A DNA stretch of 64,000 nucleotides from a virus (IMGVR_UViG_3300017991_000092:1-64000); one strand, 5' to 3'; numbered from the stretch's first letter, positions 50,542 through 59,084 are shown. Notes: generated by a model not told the origin, from the sequence alone. A program made the numbers and translations.

Positions 50542-51033
50542 ATGGAAGTCAAAAAAATCTACTTGGGTTATCCTCAGTATTACTCTATGTTATTTGAGTT
50601 TCTGAGGAGAAAATATGAAAAGGAAGTTACAGCGTGGGGGGTTTATCCGAAACCAAAATTCGTCCACGGTATACCAAGAGGTGGAGTTGCTATCGCTCTT
50701 CATCTATCCCATGCTCTTGGTCTTGAGTATGTAGAAAAGTTTGCAGATATTCTATATACGCATAGAGATGGTGTTATTTATACTCTTACAGAAGAGGATA
50801 AGAAATACCTCCTTGTTGTGGATGATGTATCTGACACCGGTAAGACATTTCTTGAGTTCTTTGAATGTATGAACCACAAAAGATTTCTTACCTTTACTTT
50901 ATACGTGAAACCCCACACGAAATACTTTCCAACGATGTACTGTGAAGAAACAAGTGATTGGATTGTATTTCCTTGGGAAAAAGTTGATGAAAAACCTAAT
51001 AGGGAAATGTATGAGCACTTAGGAGGAGAATGA
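50542..51033 (+). CDS. Phosphoribosyltransferase (type I PRTase)
   Basis: 163 residues. The PRPP-binding loop 'V-V-D-D-V-S-D-T-G-K-T' is exact for type I PRTases, and 'H-G-I-P-R-G-G-V-A-I-A' is the upstream pyrophosphate loop. Enzymes of this size (Hpt/Gpt-like) salvage purine bases to nucleotides. The base specificity cannot be read; in the context of FolE2 and QueD a deazapurine substrate is an idea only. Confidence 0.85.
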   Translation: MEVKKIYLGYPQYYSMLFEFLRRKYEKEVTAWGVYPKPKFVHGIPRGGVAIALHLSHALGLEYVEKFADILYTHRDGVIYTLTEEDKKYLLVVDDVSDTGKTFLEFFECMNHKRFLTFTLYVKPHTKYFPTMYCEETSDWIVFPWEKVDEKPNREMYEHLGGE

Positions 51034-51035
51034 AA

Positions 51036-52187
51036 ATGACGGAAAGAAAGCATGTAGCAAAGACGTTGAAGGAAGTTTTAGATCACCCAGTTATGAAAAT
51101 GGTATTGGACAAGACAGTCCCTCCATTTGAGATTGTGAAGGCAGTGGAAGGTTGGTGGAGTTTTGATATGTACTCAAGGAAACCCGGACCAGCAATAGTA
51201 GATGGGATTTTCAAAGGTACCGATCTGGATCTCGCATGTTTCCTGATGACGATTGCGGAACGAGGCGCTGTGATCAATATCCCTACGTATAAGTCGATGC
51301 GTCCAAAGACGATTAAGGAAGGTCAGAGAGTTTCGTCTTCTACCAATCGTCATGGTCCGATTGTGAATCTGACGTCCAACAAAGACGTTTTCTCATTTGG
51401 AATCAGGATCAAGGACGCCAATGTTATGACAACTGACAGTGTAGGAGATTATAGAACCTACTCACTTACCGATCCGTCAGGGACATGGTATAGTGGATGG
51501 AACCGGATTGAGTGGGATCCTTCTGCAGAAGAAAACAAATTCCTGTTCGAGAATTCATTGTGGACAGGAAACCGCGTTGTCTTTAAGAACTTTGTGCATC
51601 CCAACAGATGGACAAGTCTTTACGGTAAGCATTATTTTATTACTAAAGCTCTCATTGAGAGGCTTACCGATCAAGCGAAGGATTATTTCGCTCAGATGAA
51701 GAGAATGCAAAAGGCAGGAATCCAATTCCCAGAAACTGGTGATGGTGCGCCGACCAAGTGGCCAAAGCAAGATCGGGAACAAGGTAAGTCAGTTAAGTTT
51801 CGATCTCTACAAGTCGAGGTTGACATCCCGCCGTACGAGGGAGAATATCCAGTGTTTAAGGATACCCAGGAAGATTTGGTCAGGTTAGATGGATGGAGAA
51901 GACTTCTCAATAACTCCATTATTCCTAATCTCAGGTTTGCAACCAGGGCGACAGAGTTGGCTTTCTTCCTCCATGGTATACAAGACGGTGTTGAAAGAAA
52001 ACCCGCATGGATCGCTGGAGGAACAAAGTGGGAGAAGGATTATGTACCAAAAGGCAAAAGAACCAAGTGGGATCGACTTGTACTGCTCCAACCTAGTGTT
52101 GGTGAAAGAGCAGTCGCGATCCGGAAACGGATTCGTGAAAAGTCAGAAATTATGGCTATGGATTACCAAGGGGGAATCAATGGATAA
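51036..52187 (+). CDS. Hypothetical protein
   Basis: 383 residues; the ATG at 51036 is seven bases after AGGAGGAG, better than the ATG at 51030. Trp-rich and basic, no recognised motif. Codon use includes more GTC, GAC, TTC and CGT than neighbours, which may mean higher expression. It overlaps the next gene by eight bases. Confidence 0.65.
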   Translation: MTERKHVAKTLKEVLDHPVMKMVLDKTVPPFEIVKAVEGWWSFDMYSRKPGPAIVDGIFKGTDLDLACFLMTIAERGAVINIPTYKSMRPKTIKEGQRVSSSTNRHGPIVNLTSNKDVFSFGIRIKDANVMTTDSVGDYRTYSLTDPSGTWYSGWNRIEWDPSAEENKFLFENSLWTGNRVVFKNFVHPNRWTSLYGKHYFITKALIERLTDQAKDYFAQMKRMQKAGIQFPETGDGAPTKWPKQDREQGKSVKFRSLQVEVDIPPYEGEYPVFKDTQEDLVRLDGWRRLLNNSIIPNLRFATRATELAFFLHGIQDGVERKPAWIAGGTKWEKDYVPKGKRTKWDRLVLLQPSVGERAVAIRKRIREKSEIMAMDYQGGING

Positions 52188-52542
52188 ACAGACGTTGATC
52201 CAGTTGTATCTAAAAGAGAGGGAGTATGAGAAAAGAGTGTTTGGATCGTATGAGGACAATCCAAACCTCAACGTAGCAAGTTTCCTTCAGTTCATTGAAG
52301 AGACATTAGAGAAAGCAAAGTCGTCATACGCGAACAAATGGGAAAATAGTCTCCCTCCGTGGTTAATCGGGTGTAGAGAAGCAAAAAATAATACGGCTGC
52401 ACCTGTCCTCACATATGAATATCTCATAAAAATTATGGCTTTAGCAGGCGCTGCTCTTGAAGCATATGCAGTAGTGAATGTTGATGAGTGGCGCCGTTTA
52501 TTCGAAGTTAATCCAAAGTGGCAAGAGGAGGATATTACATGA
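52180..52542 (+). CDS. Hypothetical protein
   Basis: 120 residues from the ATG after AAGGGGGAATCA; the longer open frame reaching back to 51889 is a shadow of the upstream gene. Helical with an Ala-rich C-terminal helix; 'D-N-P-N-L-N-V-A-S-F-L-Q-F-I' and 'L-P-P-W-L-I-G-C-R-E-A' are its most distinctive segments. Similar short proteins occur in phages, but I cannot name a family. Confidence 0.6.
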   Translation: MDKQTLIQLYLKEREYEKRVFGSYEDNPNLNVASFLQFIEETLEKAKSSYANKWENSLPPWLIGCREAKNNTAAPVLTYEYLIKIMALAGAALEAYAVVNVDEWRRLFEVNPKWQEEDIT

Positions 52543-52841
52543 TCAAGGACCAAGACGGGAATGAAGTTCCCGAAGAAGTAGTAGAACAAATCAAGAGTTC
52601 TATTGAAGTGCCAAGACTCACAGGTGAAGGTGATCTTACTGTTGAGAATAGCAACAGTGTAGACCTAGGGTCTGATGCGAAGAAAGTTGAGGAACCCGAA
52701 CCAGAGGAGAAGGAGAAACAAGAAACTCCGCTACCTTCTATTGGTGACAAATTCATGCTGAACGGTCACGAGTATAAGGTGGTATATATTAATGAGGGTA
52801 AGCGAAGATTCTCTTGCGTACCTTGCAAGGGGGTGTACTAG
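52539..52841 (+). CDS. Hypothetical protein with acidic linker
   Basis: 100 residues, starting in the ATGA overlap with the gene above. Acidic low-complexity centre (E-E-P-E-P-E-E-K-E-K) followed by a compact C-terminal unit 'G-D-K-F-M-L-N-G-H-E-Y-K-V-V-Y-I-N-E-G-K-R-R-F', a small beta-barrel-like pattern. Confidence 0.6.
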   Translation: MIKDQDGNEVPEEVVEQIKSSIEVPRLTGEGDLTVENSNSVDLGSDAKKVEEPEPEEKEKQETPLPSIGDKFMLNGHEYKVVYINEGKRRFSCVPCKGVY

Positions 52842-52859
52842 AAGGAGGGAATAGAAGAA

Positions 52860-53600
52860 ATGAACGATAATTTGGCTCAAATGATCGACGAGACCGACGT
52901 TCCTGTGCAAGAAGAAACAGCTCTTGATTTAGAGGATACAACTCCCTCTGAGCAGGATACTGAGGAAGAAGAAGATCGACATGAGATTAGCACGGTCCCG
53001 TTGTCTGAATGGTTTTCTAAAAATCATCAGAACTTTCCGAATGTGAATCCGGTAAAGGTTTCAATTCGAGATGTTGATCCAGATGCCACTTTGATATTCT
53101 CTGTGGAGAATACAAAAGATATAAAGAATGATGAGGGTCGTCTGGTGAGAGAGATTGAAATCTTTAAGAAGGCGAAGACATTTCCTGTACTGAATCTTCC
53201 AGGTCATACAATGAATGTCTTCAATAACGGGTTCGTAATTGTGTATGATTGCGGTCAGGGAAGATTCTTGAAGTGTTATGGCGTCAAGACAGGTTTGATT
53301 ACACAGTATTGTATCAGTGTTGATGGAAGTTTGATTCCGTATTCCAAGACAAAATTGAAAAAGAAAGATACTGGTCTTGATATGGTCGAACCAGATATGA
53401 CTGCTATTCAAGAGAGTCTTGGAAACGAACTGGATGCAGAAGGTTTGCAAATCCAGTATAAGCAAGTACAAAAGTCAATTGATGACATTACCACAAAGGC
53501 GGATGCAATTAAATGGATGACTGACAAAGCGAAGGAAGTCACTGATATTAACCATTTGATGCAGATCGACGATGTGTTGATGTGGTTGGCGTCATCCTAG
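52860..53600 (+). CDS. Hypothetical protein
   Basis: 246 residues. Very acidic N-terminus (E-T-A-L-D-L-E-D then D-T-E-E-E-E-D), a beta-rich centre and a helical C-terminus. ATG after GGAGG. No family recognised. It ends an operon segment, because a strong hairpin follows. Confidence 0.6.
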   Translation: MNDNLAQMIDETDVPVQEETALDLEDTTPSEQDTEEEEDRHEISTVPLSEWFSKNHQNFPNVNPVKVSIRDVDPDATLIFSVENTKDIKNDEGRLVREIEIFKKAKTFPVLNLPGHTMNVFNNGFVIVYDCGQGRFLKCYGVKTGLITQYCISVDGSLIPYSKTKLKKKDTGLDMVEPDMTAIQESLGNELDAEGLQIQYKQVQKSIDDITTKADAIKWMTDKAKEVTDINHLMQIDDVLMWLASS

Positions 53601-53622
53601 ACGTCGACACCTCCTCCCATAA

Positions 53623-53651
53623 GGGCGGGTAGACTAGTCACCTACCCGCCC
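53623..53651 (+). terminator. GC-rich hairpin
   Basis: Perfect 10-bp stem (53623-53632 with 53642-53651), 9-base loop containing ACTAGT, starting 22 bases after a stop codon. No U-run follows. Probably a terminator or RNA 3' end. Confidence 0.55.
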
Positions 53652-53669
53652 GACTCCAAAAGGTGAAAT

Positions 53670-54392
53670 ATGGACATAAACAAATCATGTCGCCTCGTCC
53701 TTCGGAATGTGTACTCATATGATATATCTTCTTGTCATTATGTAATTATGGAGAGGCTAGGATTTGATATGTCACAAATTCCAAAGGATGATAAGCAAGA
53801 AAGAAACACACAAATTGGAAAGTTAATGAGAGACAATCCTAGGTTGACCGCAGCTCTTAGGAACACGACAGAGTCAACGATTAGTTCGTATCTTACATTG
53901 AATGGGATTAGTGAGGACGATCTAATATTGCGAGCATATGATGGGTTTGTTTCTAGTAAACTGTTGGAAAAAACAACTTCACAATATATCCCACTAGAGT
54001 TACGTCATGTATTTGAGTACATGGTTATAGCATCTAATCGCCAGAAGTTTATAGCATGGGGAGGTGAATCTATCATCAAAGGGGTTCCCCATAGATATGA
54101 GGCGATGGATAAGATGTTTACAAAACTCCTACTTCTTAGAAACACGGACAAAGAAGCAACATTTACAAGACTTCAAAAGATCAAAGACGAAGTCGTAATT
54201 GGAGATGATAAAGCTCTATTTTGCATTCCAATAAAAAATAAGAAGTTTATCATCTTCTTAAAGGGTTATGGGGAAACTGAGATCTCAGAGTCATTAGTCA
54301 ATTTAATTGACATATCTGATATTGACAAACAACGATATTATGACTTCTATCTTCGACCATTTTGTGAGTCGATTGTATTAGAGGAAGCGTGA
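53670..54392 (+). CDS. Hypothetical protein, possible minimal family-B polymerase-like palm
   Basis: 240 residues. Several segments recall PolB palm motifs: 'Y-D-I-S-S-C-H-Y' (D18; compare motif A D-x-x-S-L-Y-P), 'I-G-K-L-M-R-D-N-P-R-L-T-A-A-L-R-N-T' in the place of motif B, 'L-R-A-Y-D-G-F-V-S' (Y90-D91; compare motif C Y-x-D-T-D), and 'R-Q-K-F-I-A-W-G-G-E-S-I-I-K-G-V' like the K-K-x-Y...K-G segment that follows motif C. There is no exonuclease domain and motif C lacks the second Asp. The resemblance is by eye and may be fortuitous. Confidence 0.4.
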   Translation: MDINKSCRLVLRNVYSYDISSCHYVIMERLGFDMSQIPKDDKQERNTQIGKLMRDNPRLTAALRNTTESTISSYLTLNGISEDDLILRAYDGFVSSKLLEKTTSQYIPLELRHVFEYMVIASNRQKFIAWGGESIIKGVPHRYEAMDKMFTKLLLLRNTDKEATFTRLQKIKDEVVIGDDKALFCIPIKNKKFIIFLKGYGETEISESLVNLIDISDIDKQRYYDFYLRPFCESIVLEEA

Positions 54393-54404
54393 AAGGAGGT
54401 TAAG

Positions 54405-55148
54405 ATGTGGTCATGTTTGAAGGACCAACTTCTAGCTATTCTCTGTGTAGTTCTATTTAGTTTCATGTGTGCTGCTTGCGATTCATACTCTGAGGGTGAT
54501 GAGCTAGCAAACAAAGCATTTGAAAAAATGACTGAACAGGAGAAAACATACTACAGTAAAGTTCAAGACGCGTGGGGAGAGAAGTATCTCACATTTATAA
54601 GGGCTGCTATTCGAAAGAGAATGTACAAACCAGATGAGTCATCTATTCCGTTTGGAGATATTCCTAAACTTATAGTATCTACAAATGATGTGACAATGAC
54701 AATTGAAGAATCATGGACAGGAGACACAAGAAAGAGACGAGGCGCAAATAAGTTTAGTGAAATTGATGGTAGGTGGTATGACAAGATTCGAACTCTTGCT
54801 ACAGGCGGCGAGAAGGAAGACTCTTGGAAGAAACAATCTTACAAACCTGCTAAACAAGAACCGCCGCCAGTTTCAGAACCAATGTATGTTGACTCGTTTG
54901 TAGTATCTTCACCGCCACCAAGGGTAGAGGAATTCGAAGAGGGTGTTCAATATGATATGGACGATCTTCTTCCTGATGATGAATATCTGGATTTAAAACT
55001 ACAGATTTCTAAATGTCCTTTGGCGAAGGCTTATCTGTCAAAGGTAGTGAGGAGTGGTCGACCGATTACCCTGAAGGATAGGGATGTAATGGTTGAAAAA
55101 GCTCTATATTGCAAGAGTGTTGCGTTGAACAATTCATTTGCGGAATAG
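54405..55148 (+). CDS. Probable lipoprotein or membrane-anchored protein
   Basis: 247 residues. The N-terminus has a hydrophobic core 'L-L-A-I-L-C-V-V-L-F-S-F-M' followed by C-A-A-C25-D, an imperfect lipobox. A charged domain, a Pro-rich segment (~160-185) and an acidic region follow. Start after AAAGGAGG. Export in the host envelope is inferred; the function is unknown. Confidence 0.6.
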   Translation: MWSCLKDQLLAILCVVLFSFMCAACDSYSEGDELANKAFEKMTEQEKTYYSKVQDAWGEKYLTFIRAAIRKRMYKPDESSIPFGDIPKLIVSTNDVTMTIEESWTGDTRKRRGANKFSEIDGRWYDKIRTLATGGEKEDSWKKQSYKPAKQEPPPVSEPMYVDSFVVSSPPPRVEEFEEGVQYDMDDLLPDDEYLDLKLQISKCPLAKAYLSKVVRSGRPITLKDRDVMVEKALYCKSVALNNSFAE

Positions 55149-55160
55149 AAAGGATAAGGT

Positions 55161-56156
55161 ATGATTAAGGAAATCAAAACAAGTAAATATAGGATTTCAT
55201 TTAACACAGAAACCGGGGAAGAAGAATTGGAAGGGATTAATGGAAACGACGATCCCTTTTCTCTGGAATTTCCGAGTATGCTGGACATTGGAATTATGGG
55301 TAGCTGTCCGAATAAATGTAAGATGTGTTACCAAGGAGATAAGGTGGAGCCACATATGACTCTGGATCTGTTCAAACAAATCATTGACGAAGCAAAAGAT
55401 GGTACATGTCAATGTGCGTTGGGTGGTCGTGGAGATCCAAATCTTCATCCGCAATTCGAGGAGATCATTAAATACGCATGTGAAAATGGTGTGATTCCAA
55501 ACTACACTACCAGCGGTAATGGTCTTACAGATGAACAAATAGAATCATCCAAAAAGTATTGCGGAGCTGTTGCTGTTAGCGACTATGGAAAGGAGTTCAC
55601 ATTCTCAGCTTTAAACAGACTGATGGATGCAGAAGTCAAAACAAATATTCATCTAGTCTTTTCTGCGCCAAACTTCATGAAGTCGATAGCCATTTTAGAT
55701 GGTCAAGATGCATGGAGTGGTCGTGTCAATATAGAGAAGTTAAATGCTGTGATATTTCTCTTGTTTAAGCCACAAGGTCGTGGTAGAGATTTGGAGAAAT
55801 GGATTCCAACTGATCTCATGCTGGAATTATTCAGCTATGGAATTGCACTTCCAAAAACGAAATTTAAAGTTGGGATGGATAGCTGCTTAGTAAACCATAT
55901 CATGAGGTTTAGAAAACTCAACAAGTTGGAACAGGAGTACGTTGACACTTGTGAGGGTGCAAGGATGAGTTGTTACATTACACCAGATGGGAGACTTGTT
56001 CCTTGTTCATTTGGAAACCATGATGAATATGGAAGTGATATTAAACATCACGGAATAAGGAGAGTATGGAATGACGGACTTGCATTCAAAGGATTCAGAA
56101 AGACTCTTAGATCAAGACCAAATCAATGCCCTTTTGAAACGGACGGTTGGCGTTAG
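55161..56156 (+). CDS. Radical SAM protein with SPASM-like C-terminus
   Basis: 331 residues. C49-x3-C53-x2-C56 in 'C-P-N-K-C-K-M-C-Y-Q' binds the radical SAM cluster, 'G-G-R-G-D-P' takes the SAM-binding position, and the C-terminal 'C-E-G-A-R-M-S-C-Y-I-T-P-D-G-R-L-V-P-C-S-F' with a further Cys resembles a SPASM domain for auxiliary clusters. It is not QueE, which is shorter and lacks this domain. The product of the reaction is unknown. Overlaps the next gene by 86 bases. Confidence 0.8.
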   Translation: MIKEIKTSKYRISFNTETGEEELEGINGNDDPFSLEFPSMLDIGIMGSCPNKCKMCYQGDKVEPHMTLDLFKQIIDEAKDGTCQCALGGRGDPNLHPQFEEIIKYACENGVIPNYTTSGNGLTDEQIESSKKYCGAVAVSDYGKEFTFSALNRLMDAEVKTNIHLVFSAPNFMKSIAILDGQDAWSGRVNIEKLNAVIFLLFKPQGRGRDLEKWIPTDLMLELFSYGIALPKTKFKVGMDSCLVNHIMRFRKLNKLEQEYVDTCEGARMSCYITPDGRLVPCSFGNHDEYGSDIKHHGIRRVWNDGLAFKGFRKTLRSRPNQCPFETDGWR

Positions 56157-56343
56157 AGCAATTGGTCATGGGTTGATTGGTCTTGGAAAAGGATTAGCTT
56201 CCCTTGGTATTTGCGCAGTAGCACTATATGTCATCAAATATCATTATGAAGATATAAGTCTATTTTGGACAGCGGTGATGGGAGGTGGTCTTATCGCGGG
56301 CATTTGGAAGTTTGATTGGGATTGGAATGGAGGGATATTTTAA
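56071..56343 (+). CDS. Small membrane protein
   Basis: 90 residues, ATG ten bases after AAGGAGAG. An N-terminal charged helix is followed by a Gly-rich hydrophobic region ('I-G-H-G-L-I-G-L-G-K-G-L-A-S-L-G-I') and a second segment. Overlaps the radical SAM gene by 86 bases. Function unknown. Confidence 0.55.
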   Translation: MTDLHSKDSERLLDQDQINALLKRTVGVRAIGHGLIGLGKGLASLGICAVALYVIKYHYEDISLFWTAVMGGGLIAGIWKFDWDWNGGIF

Positions 56344-56355
56344 AAGGAAAGAAAA

Positions 56356-56634
56356 ATGAAGAAAAAACTAGACTTTGTTACCAACAGTTCGTCATCCAGT
56401 TTCGTAATAAGTTTATGTGATCTATCTCCAGTCCAGCAATTTGCTATCATGAATTATAAAGATTTTTGTGAATGTTTGGGTTGGGATGATTTCTATATGG
56501 CTGGCGACGACAACTGGAACATCGTATCTGGCGTATCCGAAATAAAGGGTACTACTTTCATGGACAATTTTGATATGTACCAGTTCTTCGAGAGACTTGG
56601 AATTGACATGGAGAAAGTGAGGTGGAGTTCATGA
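56356..56634 (+). CDS. FVTNSSS-tag family protein 4
   Basis: 92 residues. Tag M-K-K-K-L-D-F-V-T-N-S-S-S-S-S-F-V; the short acidic, aromatic-rich body is unlike the other members. First of four tag proteins in direct tandem (56356-57921). Confidence 0.75.
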   Translation: MKKKLDFVTNSSSSSFVISLCDLSPVQQFAIMNYKDFCECLGWDDFYMAGDDNWNIVSGVSEIKGTTFMDNFDMYQFFERLGIDMEKVRWSS

Positions 56635-56999
56635 GAAAGAGATTAGACTTTGTTACCAACAGCTCAACTTGTAGTTTTCTAATCGTTGGATGGGAGTTGC
56701 ATAAAAGTCAACTTCCGGACAAATATAAAGACGAAGATGGTTACTTCGATTGGGAACGGACAATGGATGACCAGGAGAGATTACATATTGAGGTTATGTT
56801 AGGTCGTGAGATGGGCGCCAAAGATGACGACCATATGATTGTTGGTGTTGACTGGGGTGGTGGAGATATTGAAGATGATACCAAAGAAATCGCTATGAAA
56901 GATCTCCTTGAAGTCCAAAACAATGGTGAAATCAGAGAACTTTTTGGGATTCCAAACGGCGTAGATGCGTCTGTATTTTTCGGAATAAGGATGTGTTAA
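56631..56999 (+). CDS. FVTNSSS-tag family protein 5
   Basis: 122 residues from the ATG after GAGGTGGA, overlapping the previous stop. The tag is the most diverged: M-R-K-R-L-D-F-V-T-N-S-S-T-C-S-F-L. Body rich in Asp and Glu (D-D-D-H-M-I-V-G-V-D-W-G-G-G-D-I-E-D-D). Confidence 0.75.
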   Translation: MRKRLDFVTNSSTCSFLIVGWELHKSQLPDKYKDEDGYFDWERTMDDQERLHIEVMLGREMGAKDDDHMIVGVDWGGGDIEDDTKEIAMKDLLEVQNNGEIRELFGIPNGVDASVFFGIRMC

Positions 57000-57000
57000 C

Positions 57001-57552
57001 ATGAAACGAAAAGCCGATTTCGTAACTAATAGTTCGAGTACATCATTTACATTTATATTCAAAGGAACTGATAAGAAACATCTCTTTGATCTTCTCCTAG
57101 CCAGAAAACAACTATTTGATCTACATTACGAGTCTGAGTGGGATGATGAAGGAACAGTTCATGAATGCACCGTAGAGGATGTGATTGCTGCACTTGACAA
57201 GTTCTTGAGTGGCAGACTCTCCAGTCTGGACTTTAGTGGAAAGGTTGAATATATCAATGACCTTCTAGCTAGGAGGACTGCAGATATTCGATCTTGGGAA
57301 GAAATGTATGAGGATGATGTGGAGGATTGGGAGCAGAAGTGGATTACTGATAGTATCTCTGAGATAAAACAAATCATCGGATTAATTAAGGGCGCTAAAG
57401 ATCGAGGTCTTCTCTCAGTCGTTCAAATGGGTTTTGGAGATAACCACGGCGAAGTTTGGGGCGATGGACTCGGAGTCGTAATGGATTATAAAGGAAGGAG
57501 GATATTTGTGAATGACGACGATCTCGTCATATTTACAGAACAAAATAGGTGA
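57001..57552 (+). CDS. FVTNSSS-tag family protein 6
   Basis: 183 residues. Tag M-K-R-K-A-D-F-V-T-N-S-S-S-T-S-F-T followed by an acidic, helical body and a C-terminal strand-rich part ('V-V-M-D-Y-K-G-R-R-I-F-V'). No known family. Confidence 0.75.
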   Translation: MKRKADFVTNSSSTSFTFIFKGTDKKHLFDLLLARKQLFDLHYESEWDDEGTVHECTVEDVIAALDKFLSGRLSSLDFSGKVEYINDLLARRTADIRSWEEMYEDDVEDWEQKWITDSISEIKQIIGLIKGAKDRGLLSVVQMGFGDNHGEVWGDGLGVVMDYKGRRIFVNDDDLVIFTEQNR

Positions 57553-57555
57553 TTC

Positions 57556-57921
57556 ATGAAAAAGAAAGCAGATTTCGTAACTAATAGTTCCTCAGCGTCA
57601 TTTGTGATGATCTTGCAAGCTACAAATGAGAATATTGATGTTGAGGACTTTCGAAAGAACTTTAACGAGTACTTAGAACACTATATGAAAGAAACTACGT
57701 ACTCAAGAGAAGGTAAGAACAACATGCACTTTTGGGAAGCACTCCAGGTTCATGCTGGAGCCGTTCCAGGTGTTTTCAAGGTGTTAGATGGTACGTCAAT
57801 GTACAATTGTCAAGATGACATTCCAAGGTACATGAGAGATATGTTAGTGAGACATCACATTGGCGGATTTTTGGATTACGGGTTTAAACTAATTGACTTT
57901 TCAGTCGAACGAGACAGTTAA
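57556..57921 (+). CDS. FVTNSSS-tag family protein 7
   Basis: 121 residues. Tag M-K-K-K-A-D-F-V-T-N-S-S-S-A-S-F-V, then a mixed body with aromatic residues. Last of the four tandem members; a highly expressed-looking gene follows. Confidence 0.75.
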   Translation: MKKKADFVTNSSSASFVMILQATNENIDVEDFRKNFNEYLEHYMKETTYSREGKNNMHFWEALQVHAGAVPGVFKVLDGTSMYNCQDDIPRYMRDMLVRHHIGGFLDYGFKLIDFSVERDS

Positions 57922-57932
57922 AGGAGGAGAAA

Positions 57933-58694
57933 ATGGCGAACAAAAAACCCGCGCTACATGAAGTACTGGCTGTTGTTGGTGACCTCAAGGGAGCCAAGGA
58001 TAAAATTAAGATTGAAACTGAGAACACATTCAGAAAGAATGTTTCTCTTTTCCAAGGATCTTCCAGACGACTCGAAATGTTCGAGGACTCCAGAAAACAG
58101 GAGGAAATGTCTGAGTCCAAATCTCTTACCACTACGGTAATGGAGAAGCTGACTTACATGAAGAAATCCTTCATTAAGTTCTGGGACGCCAAGGTCCAGA
58201 AAGAAGGAACTGCACAGTTGGCGCAAGCTGACATTGTTGTTGATGGGGAAACCCTAGCAACAAATATTCCTGTGTATTTTCTTTTGGAACTCGAGACGGA
58301 GTTGAAAGAACTGAGACGAGTTCTTGATGCTATTCCTACTCTGGCTCAGGGACCTACCTGGATCGAGGATCCTACGGAACGAGCTGGGGTTTATAAAGCT
58401 CAGGATTCTACCATCACAATGAAGACTGAAAAGAGATATCAGCACAATGTGATGGTACCTGCTACCGAACATCACCCTGCTCAGGTCCGCGAATGGACTG
58501 AGGATGTTCCTGTTGGTCGTTATGTGGCTGACCAGTGGAGTGGAATGATGTCTTCTGCTGAGAAATCTGCATTGATCGCAAGACTTGACAAACTATACCG
58601 CGCTGTTAAGAAAGCGAGACAGCGAGCAAATACCCAAGAAGTTGTCAAGGGGAACATTGGAGCAGTCTTGTTCAAATACATTCTGGGTGAATAG
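57933..58694 (+). CDS. Conserved protein of unknown function, probably highly expressed
   Basis: 253 residues, ATG after AAAGGAGGAG. It resembles a widespread uncharacterised phage and bacterial family (I believe DUF7873): 'H-E-V-L-A-V-V-G-D-L-K', 'A-D-I-V-V-D-G', 'A-I-P-T-L', 'A-T-E-H-H-P-A-Q' and 'E-D-V-P-V-G-R-Y' are its marks, with a C-terminal 'K-K-A-R-Q-R-A-N'. Codon use is enriched in C-ending codons relative to neighbours, suggesting strong expression. No function is known to me. Confidence 0.7.
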   Translation: MANKKPALHEVLAVVGDLKGAKDKIKIETENTFRKNVSLFQGSSRRLEMFEDSRKQEEMSESKSLTTTVMEKLTYMKKSFIKFWDAKVQKEGTAQLAQADIVVDGETLATNIPVYFLLELETELKELRRVLDAIPTLAQGPTWIEDPTERAGVYKAQDSTITMKTEKRYQHNVMVPATEHHPAQVREWTEDVPVGRYVADQWSGMMSSAEKSALIARLDKLYRAVKKARQRANTQEVVKGNIGAVLFKYILGE

Positions 58695-58708
58695 AAAGGA
58701 GATAGAAC

Positions 58709-58843
58709 ATGGGATTCTTTGAAGCGATTTGGTGGATCATCAAGAGCTTTGTAACATTCAATACGGATCTTTATTCCGACGAGCTCATTCGTCGAGCCAA
58801 CATCAGGTTTGAGAAAGAGCAGAGAATGAAGGGTTACAGATAA
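58709..58843 (+). CDS. Small protein (44 aa)
   Basis: ATG seven bases after AAAGGAGA; product begins M-G-F-F-E-A-I-W-W-I-I-K-S-F-V and ends in a charged helix. The amphipathic N-terminus may associate with membrane. It is the last gene before the structured non-coding locus. Confidence 0.55.
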   Translation: MGFFEAIWWIIKSFVTFNTDLYSDELIRRANIRFEKEQRMKGYR

Positions 58844-58861
58844 AGTCGTGAAACCATTTTT

Positions 58862-58911
58862 ACAGGTTAGAACATATTATAAATGGAAGAGTTTATAATC
58901 GACTAACCTGT
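58862..58911 (+). other. Two-tiered hairpin at the start of the non-coding locus
   Basis: Outer 9-bp stem ACAGGTTAG/CTAACCTGT (58862-58870 with 58903-58911) and inner 8-bp stem ATTATAAA/TTTATAAT (58876-58883 with 58892-58899), both perfect, loop TGGAAGAG. A purine-rich GAGGAG follows. Could be a terminator, RNA-processing site or part of the ncRNA below. Confidence 0.6.
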
Positions 58912-58980
58912 AGAGGAGAACACTTATGAAATAACAGTTTAACATTGCTGGTTAAGCTTATACTTATACTTATCATCTAC

Positions 58981-59084
58981 GCGGCATGAGGCTCACATTA
59001 AATATGATAAATACTCAGAGAAGGGGGTTATAAAAATTAGATGAAACCCCCGGAGAGTTTATAAACGGGCCCTTGAGCAGCCGC
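58981..59084 (+). ncRNA. Structured RNA domain upstream of the permuted tRNA
   Basis: GCGGC (58981-58985) and GCTCA (58991-58995) pair with GCCGC (59080-59084) and TGAGC (59074-59078), closing a domain with an inner GGGGGTT/AACCCCC stem (59023-59029 with 59045-59051). Repeats of CTTATACTTAT lie just before (about 58957-58973) and after (59084-59094). No coding gene fits. It may be the flanking part of an intron-like or processing RNA around the tRNA. Confidence 0.45.

Noticed and set aside
51889-52179. Upstream extension of the 120-aa gene
   Set aside because: This part lies wholly inside the 383-aa gene in another frame; a good start with a ribosome binding site is present at 52180.
55161-56156. 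QueE (7-carboxy-7-deazaguanine synthase)
   Set aside because: Too long, with SPASM-like C-terminal Cys residues, and lacking the short QueE core layout; it does not complete the preQ0 pathway.
58921-59025. Short open frames in the RNA locus (for example ATG-AAA-TAA)
   Set aside because: They lack length or a well-spaced ribosome binding site, and the region is better explained by RNA structure.
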